Below are positions 6,333 to 12,884 of a stretch of 14,494 bases of DNA, in pieces (within the stretch, counting starts at the first letter, position 1; each line of letters starts with the position of its first letter). Where the stretch lies: positions 1 through 14,494 of the forward strand of contig JAYFQF010000038.1 of NCBI GenBank assembly GCA_034927285.1, given 5' to 3'. The notes under the pieces were generated by a model. It saw only the letters and a list, made by a program, of their open reading frames with translations. It had not been told where the DNA came from and made no database searches. The translations under genes and the position numbers were made by a program. The DNA comes from JAYFQF01 sp034927285. GTDB taxonomy: Bacteria > Bacillota > Peptococcia > DRI-13 > UBA5745.

Positions 6333-7617
6333 CTAGACTCACCTCCTTTTCCGTCTGGTCCAGGTTGGAACTGATCTCCACCGCCAGTCCCGCGGCGGAC
6401 AAACGCCGGAAAAAGCGGCACTGCAGATCGGTATTCTCGAAAGGCGAGGTAAAGCTGATGATAAAGTTATCCAGAAAGGAACAGGAACAGGCCTGGACTC
6501 CCTTGGTGCTGTTAAATACATCAAAATACTCCAGGTAGGGCGCCGCCGCCTCGGGCATGGTGATGCGGCCCAGATTGGAGAAGGTGGCGGTATACCGGTT
6601 TTCCGAAATTCGATTGGCGATTTTTAATATAGGAATTTTCAGGACCAGGGGCACCGCCCGCATAAAAGGGTTCCGCTCCAGGGCAAAAAGGTTGTCCACC
6701 TTATGGGAAATCCGCTCCAGGGTCAGCTTCTTTTTAAAGCTTTTCCTGACGCTGGCCAGGACCTCCGTCAGCTGGGCGGGGTTTTGCCGGAAATCATATT
6801 TTATGTTGATGATCGTAAAAAAGTTCCTGGCGGATTGGGAGGGGAAAAACTGCCGCAGGTCCACGGGGATATTAATCACCACGGGCCGGCGCCGGTCCCG
6901 GATCGACATGCCGTCATGGATGGCCAGCATCAGTTGGGCGGTGAGATATTCTGTCAGCGTTGCTTCATATTTGTGGGACTCCCCCAGCAGTTGTCCCACG
7001 GAAAGGCGGCCGGTAATCACACTGATCCGATAACCGGGCCGCCGGTAGCCCCGCAGGGCATAGGCGGCGGGCTCCCTGGATAATTTGGCCCGGCCGCCGC
7101 CGGAATAGTATTTCTGGAAGCTGTCGTCCCGTTTTTCCCCAAAAGAAGCGTCGTAGTTAATGGACAGGGACCCTTCCGTCGTGAGGCACGGGTATTTTTC
7201 CTTCAGATAGCAAAGGATCAGGCTGCGCAAAAACAGCAGGGCGCCGCTGCCGTCGGCCAGGGCGTGAAAAATCTCCAGATTCACCCGCCGCCCGAAGTAG
7301 GTGACCTCAAATAAAAGATCCTTGTGGTCGCCCCGGTAAATCTGGGAGCAGGGCGGTTTATATTCCGGACAAACCAACGGCCGGGACTTTTTATCCTCCA
7401 GGTAATACCAGAATAAACCTTTACGCAGCCTGGCGCAAAAGAAAGGAAATTGGCGTATGGTCCGGTCCAGGGCGCGCTGCAAAAGGACCGGGTCGATTTT
7501 CTCCGCCAGGCAGCAGGAAAAACGGAAAACCTTAGGATCCCGCCGGGTGCTGGTAGGCGGAAAAATCTTTGCCGCATTGTCCAGCCTTCTCCACTGGCTG
7601 GTCCGGGGCTGATTCAA
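6319..7617 (-). CDS. Condensation-fold acyltransferase (alcohol acetyltransferase-like)
   Basis: 432 residues. The motif FHALADGSGALLFLRSL places His118 and Asp122 in an HxxxDG active site, as in condensation-domain and chloramphenicol-acetyltransferase-like acyltransferases, with the usual two-lobed length. FSNLGRITMP near residues 345-355 resembles the NxG block of the C-terminal lobe seen in alcohol acetyltransferases and WS/DGAT-type enzymes. Such enzymes move an acyl group from CoA or a carrier to an alcohol or amine; the substrates here are unknown, and no carrier protein or adenylation gene is nearby, which argues against peptide synthesis. The start is TTG, six bases after a GAGGTGA that overlaps the stop of the upstream hydrolase gene. 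Many Arg and Lys residues and no membrane helix suggest a cytosolic or membrane-bound protein. Middle gene of a three-gene operon. Confidence 0.85.
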   Translation of the reverse strand: MNQPRTSQWRRLDNAAKIFPPTSTRRDPKVFRFSCCLAEKIDPVLLQRALDRTIRQFPFFCARLRKGLFWYYLEDKKSRPLVCPEYKPPCSQIYRGDHKDLLFEVTYFGRRVNLEIFHALADGSGALLFLRSLILCYLKEKYPCLTTEGSLSINYDASFGEKRDDSFQKYYSGGGRAKLSREPAAYALRGYRRPGYRISVITGRLSVGQLLGESHKYEATLTEYLTAQLMLAIHDGMSIRDRRRPVVINIPVDLRQFFPSQSARNFFTIINIKYDFRQNPAQLTEVLASVRKSFKKKLTLERISHKVDNLFALERNPFMRAVPLVLKIPILKIANRISENRYTATFSNLGRITMPEAAAPYLEYFDVFNSTKGVQACSCSFLDNFIISFTSPFENTDLQCRFFRRLSAAGLAVEISSNLDQTEKEVSLGAEM

Positions 7618-7623
7618 CTTGAC

Positions 7624-8547
7624 TCACCTCTTCAGGAAACGGTTAATGTACTCATAAGTCATTTTCACCGGTGCAAAGCTCGGCGGAAGGGAGAAAAATC
7701 CGTGAAGGGCATCGGGGATCCGGCGGATCTCCGTTTCCACGCCGGAACGGGCCAGCATTTCGCCATAGGCCTCGCCTTCATCCCGCAGGGGGTCGTATTC
7801 CGCGGTAATAATCAGGGTGCGGGGCTGGCGGGAAAAATCCCGGGCCAAAAGGGGAGCAAAATAAGGGCTCCGCCGATCCTCGGGCCGGGCGGCGTAAAGA
7901 TCCATATAGTCGCTGATCCGTTTTGCGGTCAAAAGATAATCGGTGCCGTTTTCCCGGATAGAAGGGAAAGGGGACTTTTCGTCATGATAGCCGGCGGTGG
8001 CGGGATAGATCAGAATCTGCCGCTCCGGCAGGAATTCTCCCCGGTCCCGGGCCATCAGGGATACCGCCGCCGCCAGGTTGGCCCCGGCGGAATCGCCGAT
8101 TAAGGTGATCCCCTCCCGGCTGCAATCCAACAGCCGCTGTTCTTTATAGACTTCCCGGGCTACCGCATAGCAATCCTCCAGCCCTACAGGAAAAGGATGC
8201 TCCGGAGCCAGGCGGTAATCCACAGATACCACCAGGTGGCGGGTGTTGCGGCTCATATAAGCGCAGACCTTGTTGTAGCTGTCGATATTGCCGGTGACCC
8301 AGCCGCCGCCGTGGAAAAACAGCAGGATGGAACAGGGCCGGGAACCGGGAACGGTGAAGATGCGCACGGGCACATTGTAACCGTCCCGGGGTACCAGATG
8401 GTCCCAGGTCTTATAGGGCAGGGCTCCGGGAACGGAGGCGGCTTTCAGCTGTTCCAGCTGCCGCTTTATCTTGTAGTTCTTTTTGATATTTAACTCCGAA
8501 TAAGATAGAGCTTTCAACACTGCTTTCATCAAAGAATTTATCGTCAT
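7624..8547 (-). CDS. Alpha/beta hydrolase, hormone-sensitive-lipase (GDXG) family esterase
   Basis: Hydrolyses carboxylic esters. 307 residues from the chosen ATG. Family features, numbered from that start: the oxyanion-hole motif FFHGGGWVTG (His79-Gly82), the nucleophile Ser153 in LIGDSAGANLA, the acid Asp252 in AEYDPLRDEG, and His282 in DALHGFFSLP. YRLAPEHPFP at about 111-120 is another hallmark. The frame runs further upstream to 8601, but GGAGAG lies six bases before the ATG at 8545-8547 and gives the cleaner start. There is no signal peptide; the N-terminus is a basic amphipathic segment. First gene of an operon in which it sits six bases from the acyltransferase, suggesting the pair make and remove, or transfer, the same acyl ester. 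The physiological substrate is unknown. Confidence 0.92.
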   Translation of the reverse strand: MTINSLMKAVLKALSYSELNIKKNYKIKRQLEQLKAASVPGALPYKTWDHLVPRDGYNVPVRIFTVPGSRPCSILLFFHGGGWVTGNIDSYNKVCAYMSRNTRHLVVSVDYRLAPEHPFPVGLEDCYAVAREVYKEQRLLDCSREGITLIGDSAGANLAAAVSLMARDRGEFLPERQILIYPATAGYHDEKSPFPSIRENGTDYLLTAKRISDYMDLYAARPEDRRSPYFAPLLARDFSRQPRTLIITAEYDPLRDEGEAYGEMLARSGVETEIRRIPDALHGFFSLPPSFAPVKMTYEYINRFLKR

Positions 8548-8603
8548 GGCCGGCTCTCCGAAGGGTTTTGGATTTCGCCTTTTCGGCGGGGAGGATATCA
8601 ACT

Positions 8604-8632
8604 TTTAGAATATCATGTTTCCCGCCGGTCAA
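8604..8632 (-). promoter_or_regulatory. Promoter of the hydrolase-acyltransferase-DUF6320 operon
   Basis: On the minus strand: -35 TTGACC (8627-8632, five of six), 17-base spacer, -10 TCTAAA (8604-8609, four of six). The leader would be about 50 bases. It is divergent from the YitT promoter, with only about 25 bases between the two -35 boxes. Confidence 0.55.
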
Positions 8633-8655
8633 CAAGAAAAAGAAAAAGCCCGGGC

Positions 8656-8684
8656 TTGTTATCCTTAATTCCAGGTTGTATAAT
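8656..8684 (+). promoter_or_regulatory. Strong sigma-A-type promoter of the YitT-family gene
   Basis: -35 TTGTTA (8656-8661, four of six), 17-base spacer, perfect -10 TATAAT (8679-8684). Transcription would start near 8691. A 12-bp palindrome AAGCCCGGGCTT (8646-8657) reaches the first bases of the -35 and could be an operator. The leader to the start codon is about 105 bases. Confidence 0.8.
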
Positions 8685-8692
8685 CAGGAAGA

Positions 8693-8730
8693 AAAAGGGC
8701 GTTTGCGACGGTAGCGGCAAGCGCTCTTTT
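8693..8730 (+). terminator. Leader stem-loop, possible attenuator, before the YitT-family gene
   Basis: AAAAGGGCGTTTGC (8693-8706) pairs with GCAAGCGCTCTTTT (8717-8730) along 14 positions, two of them G-U, around a ten-base loop. The right arm ends in TTTT. It begins within a few bases of the predicted transcription start, so it would be at the very 5' end of the mRNA. It could be a 5' stabilising hairpin, a weak attenuator, or a terminator for RNA arriving from upstream. A second small inverted repeat GATCT/AGATC (8761-8765/8776-8780) touches the ribosome binding site. Confidence 0.5.
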
Positions 8731-8796
8731 CTGATTGGAATAATTGAGTGGAAAATCACAGATCTGGTAAATCTAAGATCAGGAGGTGTACAGGAA

Positions 8797-9714
8797 ATGA
8801 ACGCAAATCAGATGAAAGGGATCCGGGGGCTCAAGAGGATCAATTGGAAAAAAGAGGCGCAGATAATCGCCATGGAGCTTTTGGGCGGCTTTCTGGTCAC
8901 GGTGGGCGTATATAATTTCGCGGTCTACGCCAAATTCCCCATGACCGGCTTTACCGGCCTGGCGCTGATCGCTTATAGGCTCTGGGGACTTCCTATCGGC
9001 ATCAGCACCATTGTGCTCAATATCCCGGTGGCCCTTTTGTGCTACCGGCTTTTGGGCCGGGGCTTTTTCCTGCGCTCTTTCCGGGCCATGGTGCTGTCGT
9101 CCCTGATGATCGACTACCTGGGACCCCTTTTGCCCGCTTATCAGGGCAGCCGCCTTTTGGCCGCCATTTGCACGGGAGTCATCGCCGGCTTAGGTTTTGC
9201 GATTATTTATATGCAAAATTCCTCTACCGGGGGCATGGACTTCATTACCATGTCCCTCAAATCCCTGTATCCCCATGTTTCCCTGGGGAAACTCATCTTT
9301 TGCGCCGACGCCGGAATTGTCCTGGCCGGCGGCCTGATCTTTCACGACGTGGACGGCATAATCTATGGAATGATCATCACCTACCTCTTTGCCGTAGTGG
9401 TGGATAAAACCATGTACGGCGTAAATTCCGGCAAAATGGCCCTGATCGTCACCGACCGGGGCGAGGAAGTGGCGGCCCTGATCGACGAAAGCAGCGGCAG
9501 AGGCTCCACTTTGCTGAAGGCGGTGGGGGGATATCAAAAAGAGCATAAAGACGTGGTGATGTGCGCCTGCAATAATAAGCAGATGTATCAGGTGCAAAAA
9601 GCCGTACGCCAAAAGGACCCCGGTTCTTTCATCATCATTTTGGAATCCAACGAGGTCCACGGAGAGGGTTTCAGGCCTATTTTGCTGGGCGAAAGGGAGC
9701 TGGAAAAAAGATAA
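8797..9714 (+). CDS. YitT family membrane protein with C-terminal DUF2179
   Basis: 305 residues. The N-terminal part is the YitT membrane region, with hydrophobic segments near residues 25-45, 50-84 (two helices), 96-112, 119-139 and 165-202. NSSTGGMDFITM at 141-152 is the conserved STGGxD motif of the family. The C-terminal part from about 211 (SGKMALIVTDRGEEVAALI to the FIIILESNEVHGEGF block near 278-292) is a DUF2179 soluble domain, common in YitT proteins. The biochemical role is not settled; a transporter-like role is often suspected. The frame is open upstream to 8656, but the AGGAGGTG at 8781-8788 puts the start at the ATG 8797-8799. Monocistronic by position: its own promoter, then a 234-bp gap before the next gene. 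Confidence 0.92.
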   Translation: MNANQMKGIRGLKRINWKKEAQIIAMELLGGFLVTVGVYNFAVYAKFPMTGFTGLALIAYRLWGLPIGISTIVLNIPVALLCYRLLGRGFFLRSFRAMVLSSLMIDYLGPLLPAYQGSRLLAAICTGVIAGLGFAIIYMQNSSTGGMDFITMSLKSLYPHVSLGKLIFCADAGIVLAGGLIFHDVDGIIYGMIITYLFAVVVDKTMYGVNSGKMALIVTDRGEEVAALIDESSGRGSTLLKAVGGYQKEHKDVVMCACNNKQMYQVQKAVRQKDPGSFIIILESNEVHGEGFRPILLGERELEKR

Positions 9715-9751
9715 ATCCGGATTTTGCCGTTTTGCCGGCTGTTAAAAAACT

Positions 9752-9780
9752 GCGACACTTCGGCCTGTTCATGATAAAAT
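9752..9780 (+). promoter_or_regulatory. Extended -10 promoter before the GNAT-SprT pair
   Basis: TGATAAAAT (9772-9780) is a TGn extended -10 with five of six matches (TAAAAT); GCGACA (9752-9757, four of six) lies 17 bases upstream. Transcription would start near 9787. A 7-bp inverted repeat AATGAGA/TCTCATT (9778-9784/9790-9796) straddles the -10 edge and start point, a natural place for a repressor. Confidence 0.5.
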
Positions 9781-9840
9781 GAGAGGGAATCTCATTACGG
9801 TTCAATATTTGCGGCCATTGAATATTCGCGCCGCGCCGTG

Positions 9841-9905
9841 AGGCTTCCGGGATGAGTAAGCCGGCGTCATCAGCCGGAAGCTCGAATAGAAGCCTCGAAT
9901 TACTC
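9841..9905 (+). promoter_or_regulatory. Structured leader with competing stems before the GNAT gene
   Basis: GCTTCCGG (9843-9850) pairs perfectly with CCGGAAGC (9874-9881), extended inward by GATGA/TCATC (9851-9855/9867-9871). The same 5' arm, AGGCTTC (9841-9847), can instead pair with GAAGCCT (9889-9895), and GAGTAA (9854-9859) with TTACTC (9900-9905). The two states exclude each other, as in a switch. CTCGAAT occurs twice (9881-9887, 9894-9900). No T tract follows, and I do not recognise a known riboswitch class. Confidence 0.4.
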
Positions 9906-9948
9906 AAGAAATGACAATAAAGGATTTAACGGATAGTGGGGGATAATC

Positions 9949-10443
9949 ATGAAGCAGTCCCGTGTAATAAAGACAGTGAGCAAAGATGAGCTGGGAGAGG
10001 CGCTGGCCTTGGTAAACAGGGTGTTCGCGGCATTGGTGGCCCCGGACTACTCTTCGGCGGGACAAAAAACCTTCAGCGAATACCTGAAAGTGAAGGAAGC
10101 GGAGATGACCGCCGATCTGGCCTGTGGTCATAAAGAAATGTGGTGCATGGCCCAGGGGAAGCCGGGGAAAATCATCGGCGTGATCGCCATGCGGGGGAAG
10201 ACCCATATCGCTCTTTTATTTGTGGATCAGGCTTACCAACGCCAGGGTATCGCCACAGAGCTCTTCAGTTTTGTCCGCGGCAAACTATTACTTCAGGAAG
10301 CGGAAAAAATCACGGTAAATTCCTCGCCTTACGCCTGTCCGGTCTACCACCGCTGGGGCTTTCAGGATACCGGGCCGGAACAGGAACTTAACGGGATACG
10401 GTTTACGCCCATGGAATATTTAATGGCCGGAGAAAAAAGATGA
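9949..10443 (+). CDS. GNAT family N-acetyltransferase
   Basis: Transfers an acetyl (or other acyl) group from CoA to an amine; the substrate is unknown. 164 residues, typical for a single GNAT domain. Motif A, with the beta strand and pyrophosphate loop, is ALLFVDQAYQRQGIATELF (residues 88-106), where QRQGIA is the Q/RxxGxG/A loop. Motif B follows as VNSSPYACPVYHRWGFQDTG (123-142), with the tyrosine and the aromatic YxxxGF element expected near the acetyl site. A GGGGGA lies about seven bases before the ATG. It sits behind an unusually long, structured leader of about 160 bases, and its stop codon overlaps the start of the SprT-like gene (ATGA). The N-terminal half has a hydrophobic helix then a charged region, as in small-molecule acetyltransferases. 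Confidence 0.93.
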   Translation: MKQSRVIKTVSKDELGEALALVNRVFAALVAPDYSSAGQKTFSEYLKVKEAEMTADLACGHKEMWCMAQGKPGKIIGVIAMRGKTHIALLFVDQAYQRQGIATELFSFVRGKLLLQEAEKITVNSSPYACPVYHRWGFQDTGPEQELNGIRFTPMEYLMAGEKR

Positions 10444-10985
10444 TGGCCGGGGCCGCAAAACCTCATGACGGGAGCGCAAAACACTATGACGGAGCCGAAA
10501 AACCCCATGACGCCGACGCCTTGCTGCAAAAAGTCCTGGGGCAGGCCCGGACCCTGGGGATTCCGGTTTCCCCGCGGATCTTTCCCCAGGTCCGGATCAA
10601 CCAAAGAGCCAGGACGCGCTTTGGCTGCTGTGTCAAACAGGGCGGGGATTATCGTATCGAAGCGGCGGAAAAGCTGCTGTTTGGTCCGGAATTTTCCCTG
10701 TGCCAGACCCTGGCCCACGAGGTCCTGCATACCTGCCCCGGCTGCATAAACCATGGCAAGGCCTGGCAGGCTTATGCAAAAAGGATGAACGAAGCTTACG
10801 GATATCGGATATCCCGGACTGCCAGCTGCCGGGAACTGGCGGTGGAGGCTGTCGTCGAACCCAAGCATCTTGTGGTATGCACAAAGTGCGGAACGGAATT
10901 TTACCGCCTGCGCAACTCCCGGCTGATCCGGCAGCCTGAACGCTACCGCTGCCGCTGCGGCGGCCGCCTGGAGCGGCGTTATTAA
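10440..10985 (+). CDS. SprT-like zinc metalloprotein with C-terminal zinc ribbon
   Basis: 181 residues. HEVLHTCPGCINHGKAW (93-109) is the SprT-like zinc-protease motif: His93, Glu94 and His97, with a third metal ligand at His105; the extra Cys99 and Cys102 inside the loop are notable. A C-terminal zinc ribbon follows, with CTKC (147-150) and CRCGGRL (Cys171, Cys173). Human SPRTN-type proteins cut proteins off DNA, but the bacterial role is not established. The N-terminus carries a three-fold seven-residue repeat. Its ATG overlaps the GNAT stop codon, with GGAG seven bases upstream; an adjacent second ATG is an equally possible start. A gap of 47 bases separates it from lrgA. Confidence 0.88.
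   Translation: MMAGAAKPHDGSAKHYDGAEKPHDADALLQKVLGQARTLGIPVSPRIFPQVRINQRARTRFGCCVKQGGDYRIEAAEKLLFGPEFSLCQTLAHEVLHTCPGCINHGKAWQAYAKRMNEAYGYRISRTASCRELAVEAVVEPKHLVVCTKCGTEFYRLRNSRLIRQPERYRCRCGGRLERRY
10455..10517 (+). repeat. Three in-frame 21-base units encoding a 7-residue repeat
   Basis: Units at 10455-10475, 10476-10496 and 10497-10517 encode AKPHDGS, AKHYDGA and EKPHDAD. Each is exactly 21 bases, so the frame is kept, with core DNA GCAAAAC...ATGACGG. They lie between the start codon and the first predicted helix of the SprT-like protein. The His/Asp content could bind metal, or the tail may be a replication-slippage expansion. Confidence 0.8.
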
Positions 10986-11032
10986 GGGCAAAAATTCACA
11001 GAATAAAGATAGAACAAAAAAGGAAGTTATTC

Positions 11033-11389
11033 ATGAAGTATATCGGACAACTGACGATCATTCTGGGGGCGACCTTTTTGGGAGAGCTGCTTTATGCTCT
11101 TTTGCCGCTGCCGGTGCCCGCGGGGATTTACGGCTTGCTTTTGCTGGTTTTGGCCCTGGCTTTCCGCCTGATCCGCCTGGAGCAGGTGGAAGAAACCGGG
11201 GACTTTCTGGTTCAGATCATGCCGGTAACGTTTATTCCCGCCGCCGCCGGACTGATCCCGGCGTGGCCGCTTTTGCGGGAATTCCTGCTGCCTATTGTGA
11301 CGGTCATCCTGGTAACCACGCTCCTCACCTTCGGGGTCACCGGAAAAGTAACCGAGTATATTCTTAACCGGGAGGAAAAAAAGAAATGA
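11033..11389 (+). CDS. lrgA: LrgA/CidA family membrane protein
   Basis: 118 residues with four hydrophobic segments at about 3-24, 27-46, 60-79 and 86-106, matching the small holin-like LrgA/CidA family. LPLPVPAGIYGLLLLVLALA (24-43) is the conserved P.P..I.G block, and QIMPVTFIPAAAGLI (61-75) fits the MxxxFxPxxVGxI block. LrgA and LrgB form a membrane system first linked to control of murein hydrolases and autolysis; later work links members of the family to transport of small metabolites such as pyruvate or glycolate. AGGAAG lies about seven bases before the ATG. The last four bases (ATGA) are shared with lrgB. Possibly in one transcript with the GNAT and SprT genes. Confidence 0.92.
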   Translation: MKYIGQLTIILGATFLGELLYALLPLPVPAGIYGLLLLVLALAFRLIRLEQVEETGDFLVQIMPVTFIPAAAGLIPAWPLLREFLLPIVTVILVTTLLTFGVTGKVTEYILNREEKKK

Positions 11390-12078
11390 ACGGTTTTTTC
11401 CTCACCTCTACGTATTTCGGAGTCTTTTTAAGTTTGGCGGCCTATTTTATCGGAATAGCTATAAAAAAGAAAGTGAACTTCAGCCTGGTCAATCCCCTTT
11501 TGATTTCCGTAGTGCTGGTGATCGCCTTTTTACTTCTTTTTGATCTGGATTATGACGCTTATTATGCCGGCGGCCGTTATCTCAGTTATTTTCTCACGCC
11601 GTCCACGGTCTGTCTGGCCATTCCCTTGTACCGGCAGCTTGAGATTTTGCGCCGGAACCTGAAAGCCATCCTTTGGGGAAGCTTGGCCGGCGTGCTGTCC
11701 AGCCTTGGGGGCGTGCTGCTCTTTGCCCGGATCTTTCGCCTGAATTATGCCCAGTATGTGACTTTATTGCCCAAATCCATCACTACGGCCATCGGTATGG
11801 GCCTGGCCGAAGAAATGGGAGGGATTCCCGCCATTACTGTGGCGGTGATTGTTGTAACCGGGATTTTCGGCAATCTGACCGCGGTGCTGTTTTGCCGGAT
11901 CTTCCGTATCCAAAATCCCCTGGCGGCAGGGCTGGCCATCGGCACTTCGTCTCACGCCATGGGCACCACAAAGGCCCTGGAGCTGGGGGAAGTGGAAGGC
12001 GCCATGAGCAGCCTGGCCATCGTGGTATCCGGAATAATGACCGCCGCATTCGCATCATTTTTTGCTATGCTGTATTAG
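11386..12078 (+). CDS. lrgB: LrgB family membrane protein
   Basis: 230 residues, the usual LrgB length. Conserved blocks are present: YFLTPSTVCLAIPLYRQ (68-84), LLPKSITTAIGMGLAEEMGG (128-147) and GLAIGTSSHAMGTTKALELG (182-201), followed by EVEGAMSSLAIVVSGIMTA (202-220). About seven to eight membrane helices. It is the polytopic partner of LrgA, and its start overlaps the lrgA stop by four bases (ATGA), indicating coupled translation. No LytTR-type two-component genes, which regulate lrgAB in staphylococci and bacilli, are found beside it. The racemase gene follows 22 bases after the stop. Confidence 0.95.
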   Translation: MNGFFLTSTYFGVFLSLAAYFIGIAIKKKVNFSLVNPLLISVVLVIAFLLLFDLDYDAYYAGGRYLSYFLTPSTVCLAIPLYRQLEILRRNLKAILWGSLAGVLSSLGGVLLFARIFRLNYAQYVTLLPKSITTAIGMGLAEEMGGIPAITVAVIVVTGIFGNLTAVLFCRIFRIQNPLAAGLAIGTSSHAMGTTKALELGEVEGAMSSLAIVVSGIMTAAFASFFAMLY

Positions 12079-12100
12079 CATTGAAAAAAGGAGGAGAACA

Positions 12101-12802
12101 ATGAAGACCATCGGTTTGCTGGGCGGAATGAGCTGGGAAAGCACAATAAGCTATTACCAGCTGCTTAACCGGATCGTCAAGGAAAAAATAGGGGGACTTC
12201 ACTCCGCCAAATGTCTGCTTTACAGCGTGGACTTTCAGGAGATCGAAGAGTGCCAGTCCAAAGGGGAATGGCAAAAAAGCGGCGAGATTCTGGCGGCCGC
12301 TGCCCAAAGCCTGGAAAAAGGAGGAGCCGACTTCATTATCCTTTGCACCAATACGATGCATAAGGTTGCGGACCAGATCCAGGAAGCCGTATCCATTCCT
12401 TTGCTTCATATCGCCGATGTAACGACGGCGGCTTTGAAAAGGCAGGGCCTGACCCAGGTGGCGCTTTTGGGCACCGCCTATACGATGGAGCAGGACTTTT
12501 ACAAGGGCAGGCTGGCCCAAAACGGTATCCGGGTCCTGATCCCTGAGGAACCGGACCGGGCCATGATCAATAATGTGATTTTTAACGAGCTTTGTCTGGG
12601 CGCTTTTTATCCCGGTTCCAAGGCCGCGTTTTTAAGAGTCATGGGCAAGCTGCAAAAAAAGGGCGCTCAGGGCGTGATCCTGGGCTGCACGGAGATCGGC
12701 CTTTTAGTAAACCAGCAAGATACGGATATCCCGCTGTTTGATACGACAATTTTGCATAGCCGGGCCGCGGCCTTGCTGGCCTTGGACCTGGAGGATCAAT
12801 AA
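12101..12802 (+). CDS. Aspartate/glutamate racemase family protein
   Basis: 233 residues. It carries the two catalytic cysteines of cofactor-independent amino-acid racemases: Cys82 in ILCTNTMHK and Cys196 in ILGCTEIGLL, each in the usual hydrophobic strand plus Thr context. The N-terminus KTIGLLGGMSWESTISYYQ is the typical aspartate racemase start and binds substrate. Such enzymes interconvert L- and D-aspartate (or glutamate, sometimes broader substrates) in the cytosol; D-amino acids feed peptidoglycan. AAGGAGGAG just upstream fixes the ATG at 12101; the frame upstream, back to 12062, overlaps lrgB and is ignored. Lying 22 bases after lrgB, it may share the operon. With LrgAB this hints at a cell-wall or small-molecule theme, but that is inference. 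Confidence 0.92.
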   Translation: MKTIGLLGGMSWESTISYYQLLNRIVKEKIGGLHSAKCLLYSVDFQEIEECQSKGEWQKSGEILAAAAQSLEKGGADFIILCTNTMHKVADQIQEAVSIPLLHIADVTTAALKRQGLTQVALLGTAYTMEQDFYKGRLAQNGIRVLIPEEPDRAMINNVIFNELCLGAFYPGSKAAFLRVMGKLQKKGAQGVILGCTEIGLLVNQQDTDIPLFDTTILHSRAAALLALDLEDQ

Positions 12803-12884
12803 AACCGGCTGAGCAGTGAAATTAAGCGCCGGACGAGAGCGGAGACCCAGTAAAATTGGCTGACCAGCCAGATTGGATACTTGG
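12803..12884. other. Spacer between racemase and mutY with repeat-like sequence
   Basis: CTGAGCAGTGAAATTAAGCG near 12809 resembles the CTGAGCGGAGTGAAATTAGCG stretch after the asparaginase gene. A small TGGCT/AGCCA hairpin follows at about 12856-12870. No terminator with a T tract, and no clear Shine-Dalgarno before the mutY ATG. Confidence 0.3.

Noticed and set aside
5478..6374. 298-codon open frame on the plus strand opposite DUF6320
   Set aside because: Low-complexity Gly/Asp/Gln-rich translation, antisense to a membrane protein with recognisable zinc-ribbon and family motifs, and it begins inside the terminator hairpin.
7450..8103. Plus-strand open frame opposite the acyltransferase and hydrolase genes
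   Set aside because: Spans the junction of two well-supported genes and has no recognisable motif.
10955..10985. Cys/Arg-rich end of the SprT-like protein considered as a frameshift
   Set aside because: The CTKC and CRCGG pattern is a normal zinc ribbon, so the frame is intact.
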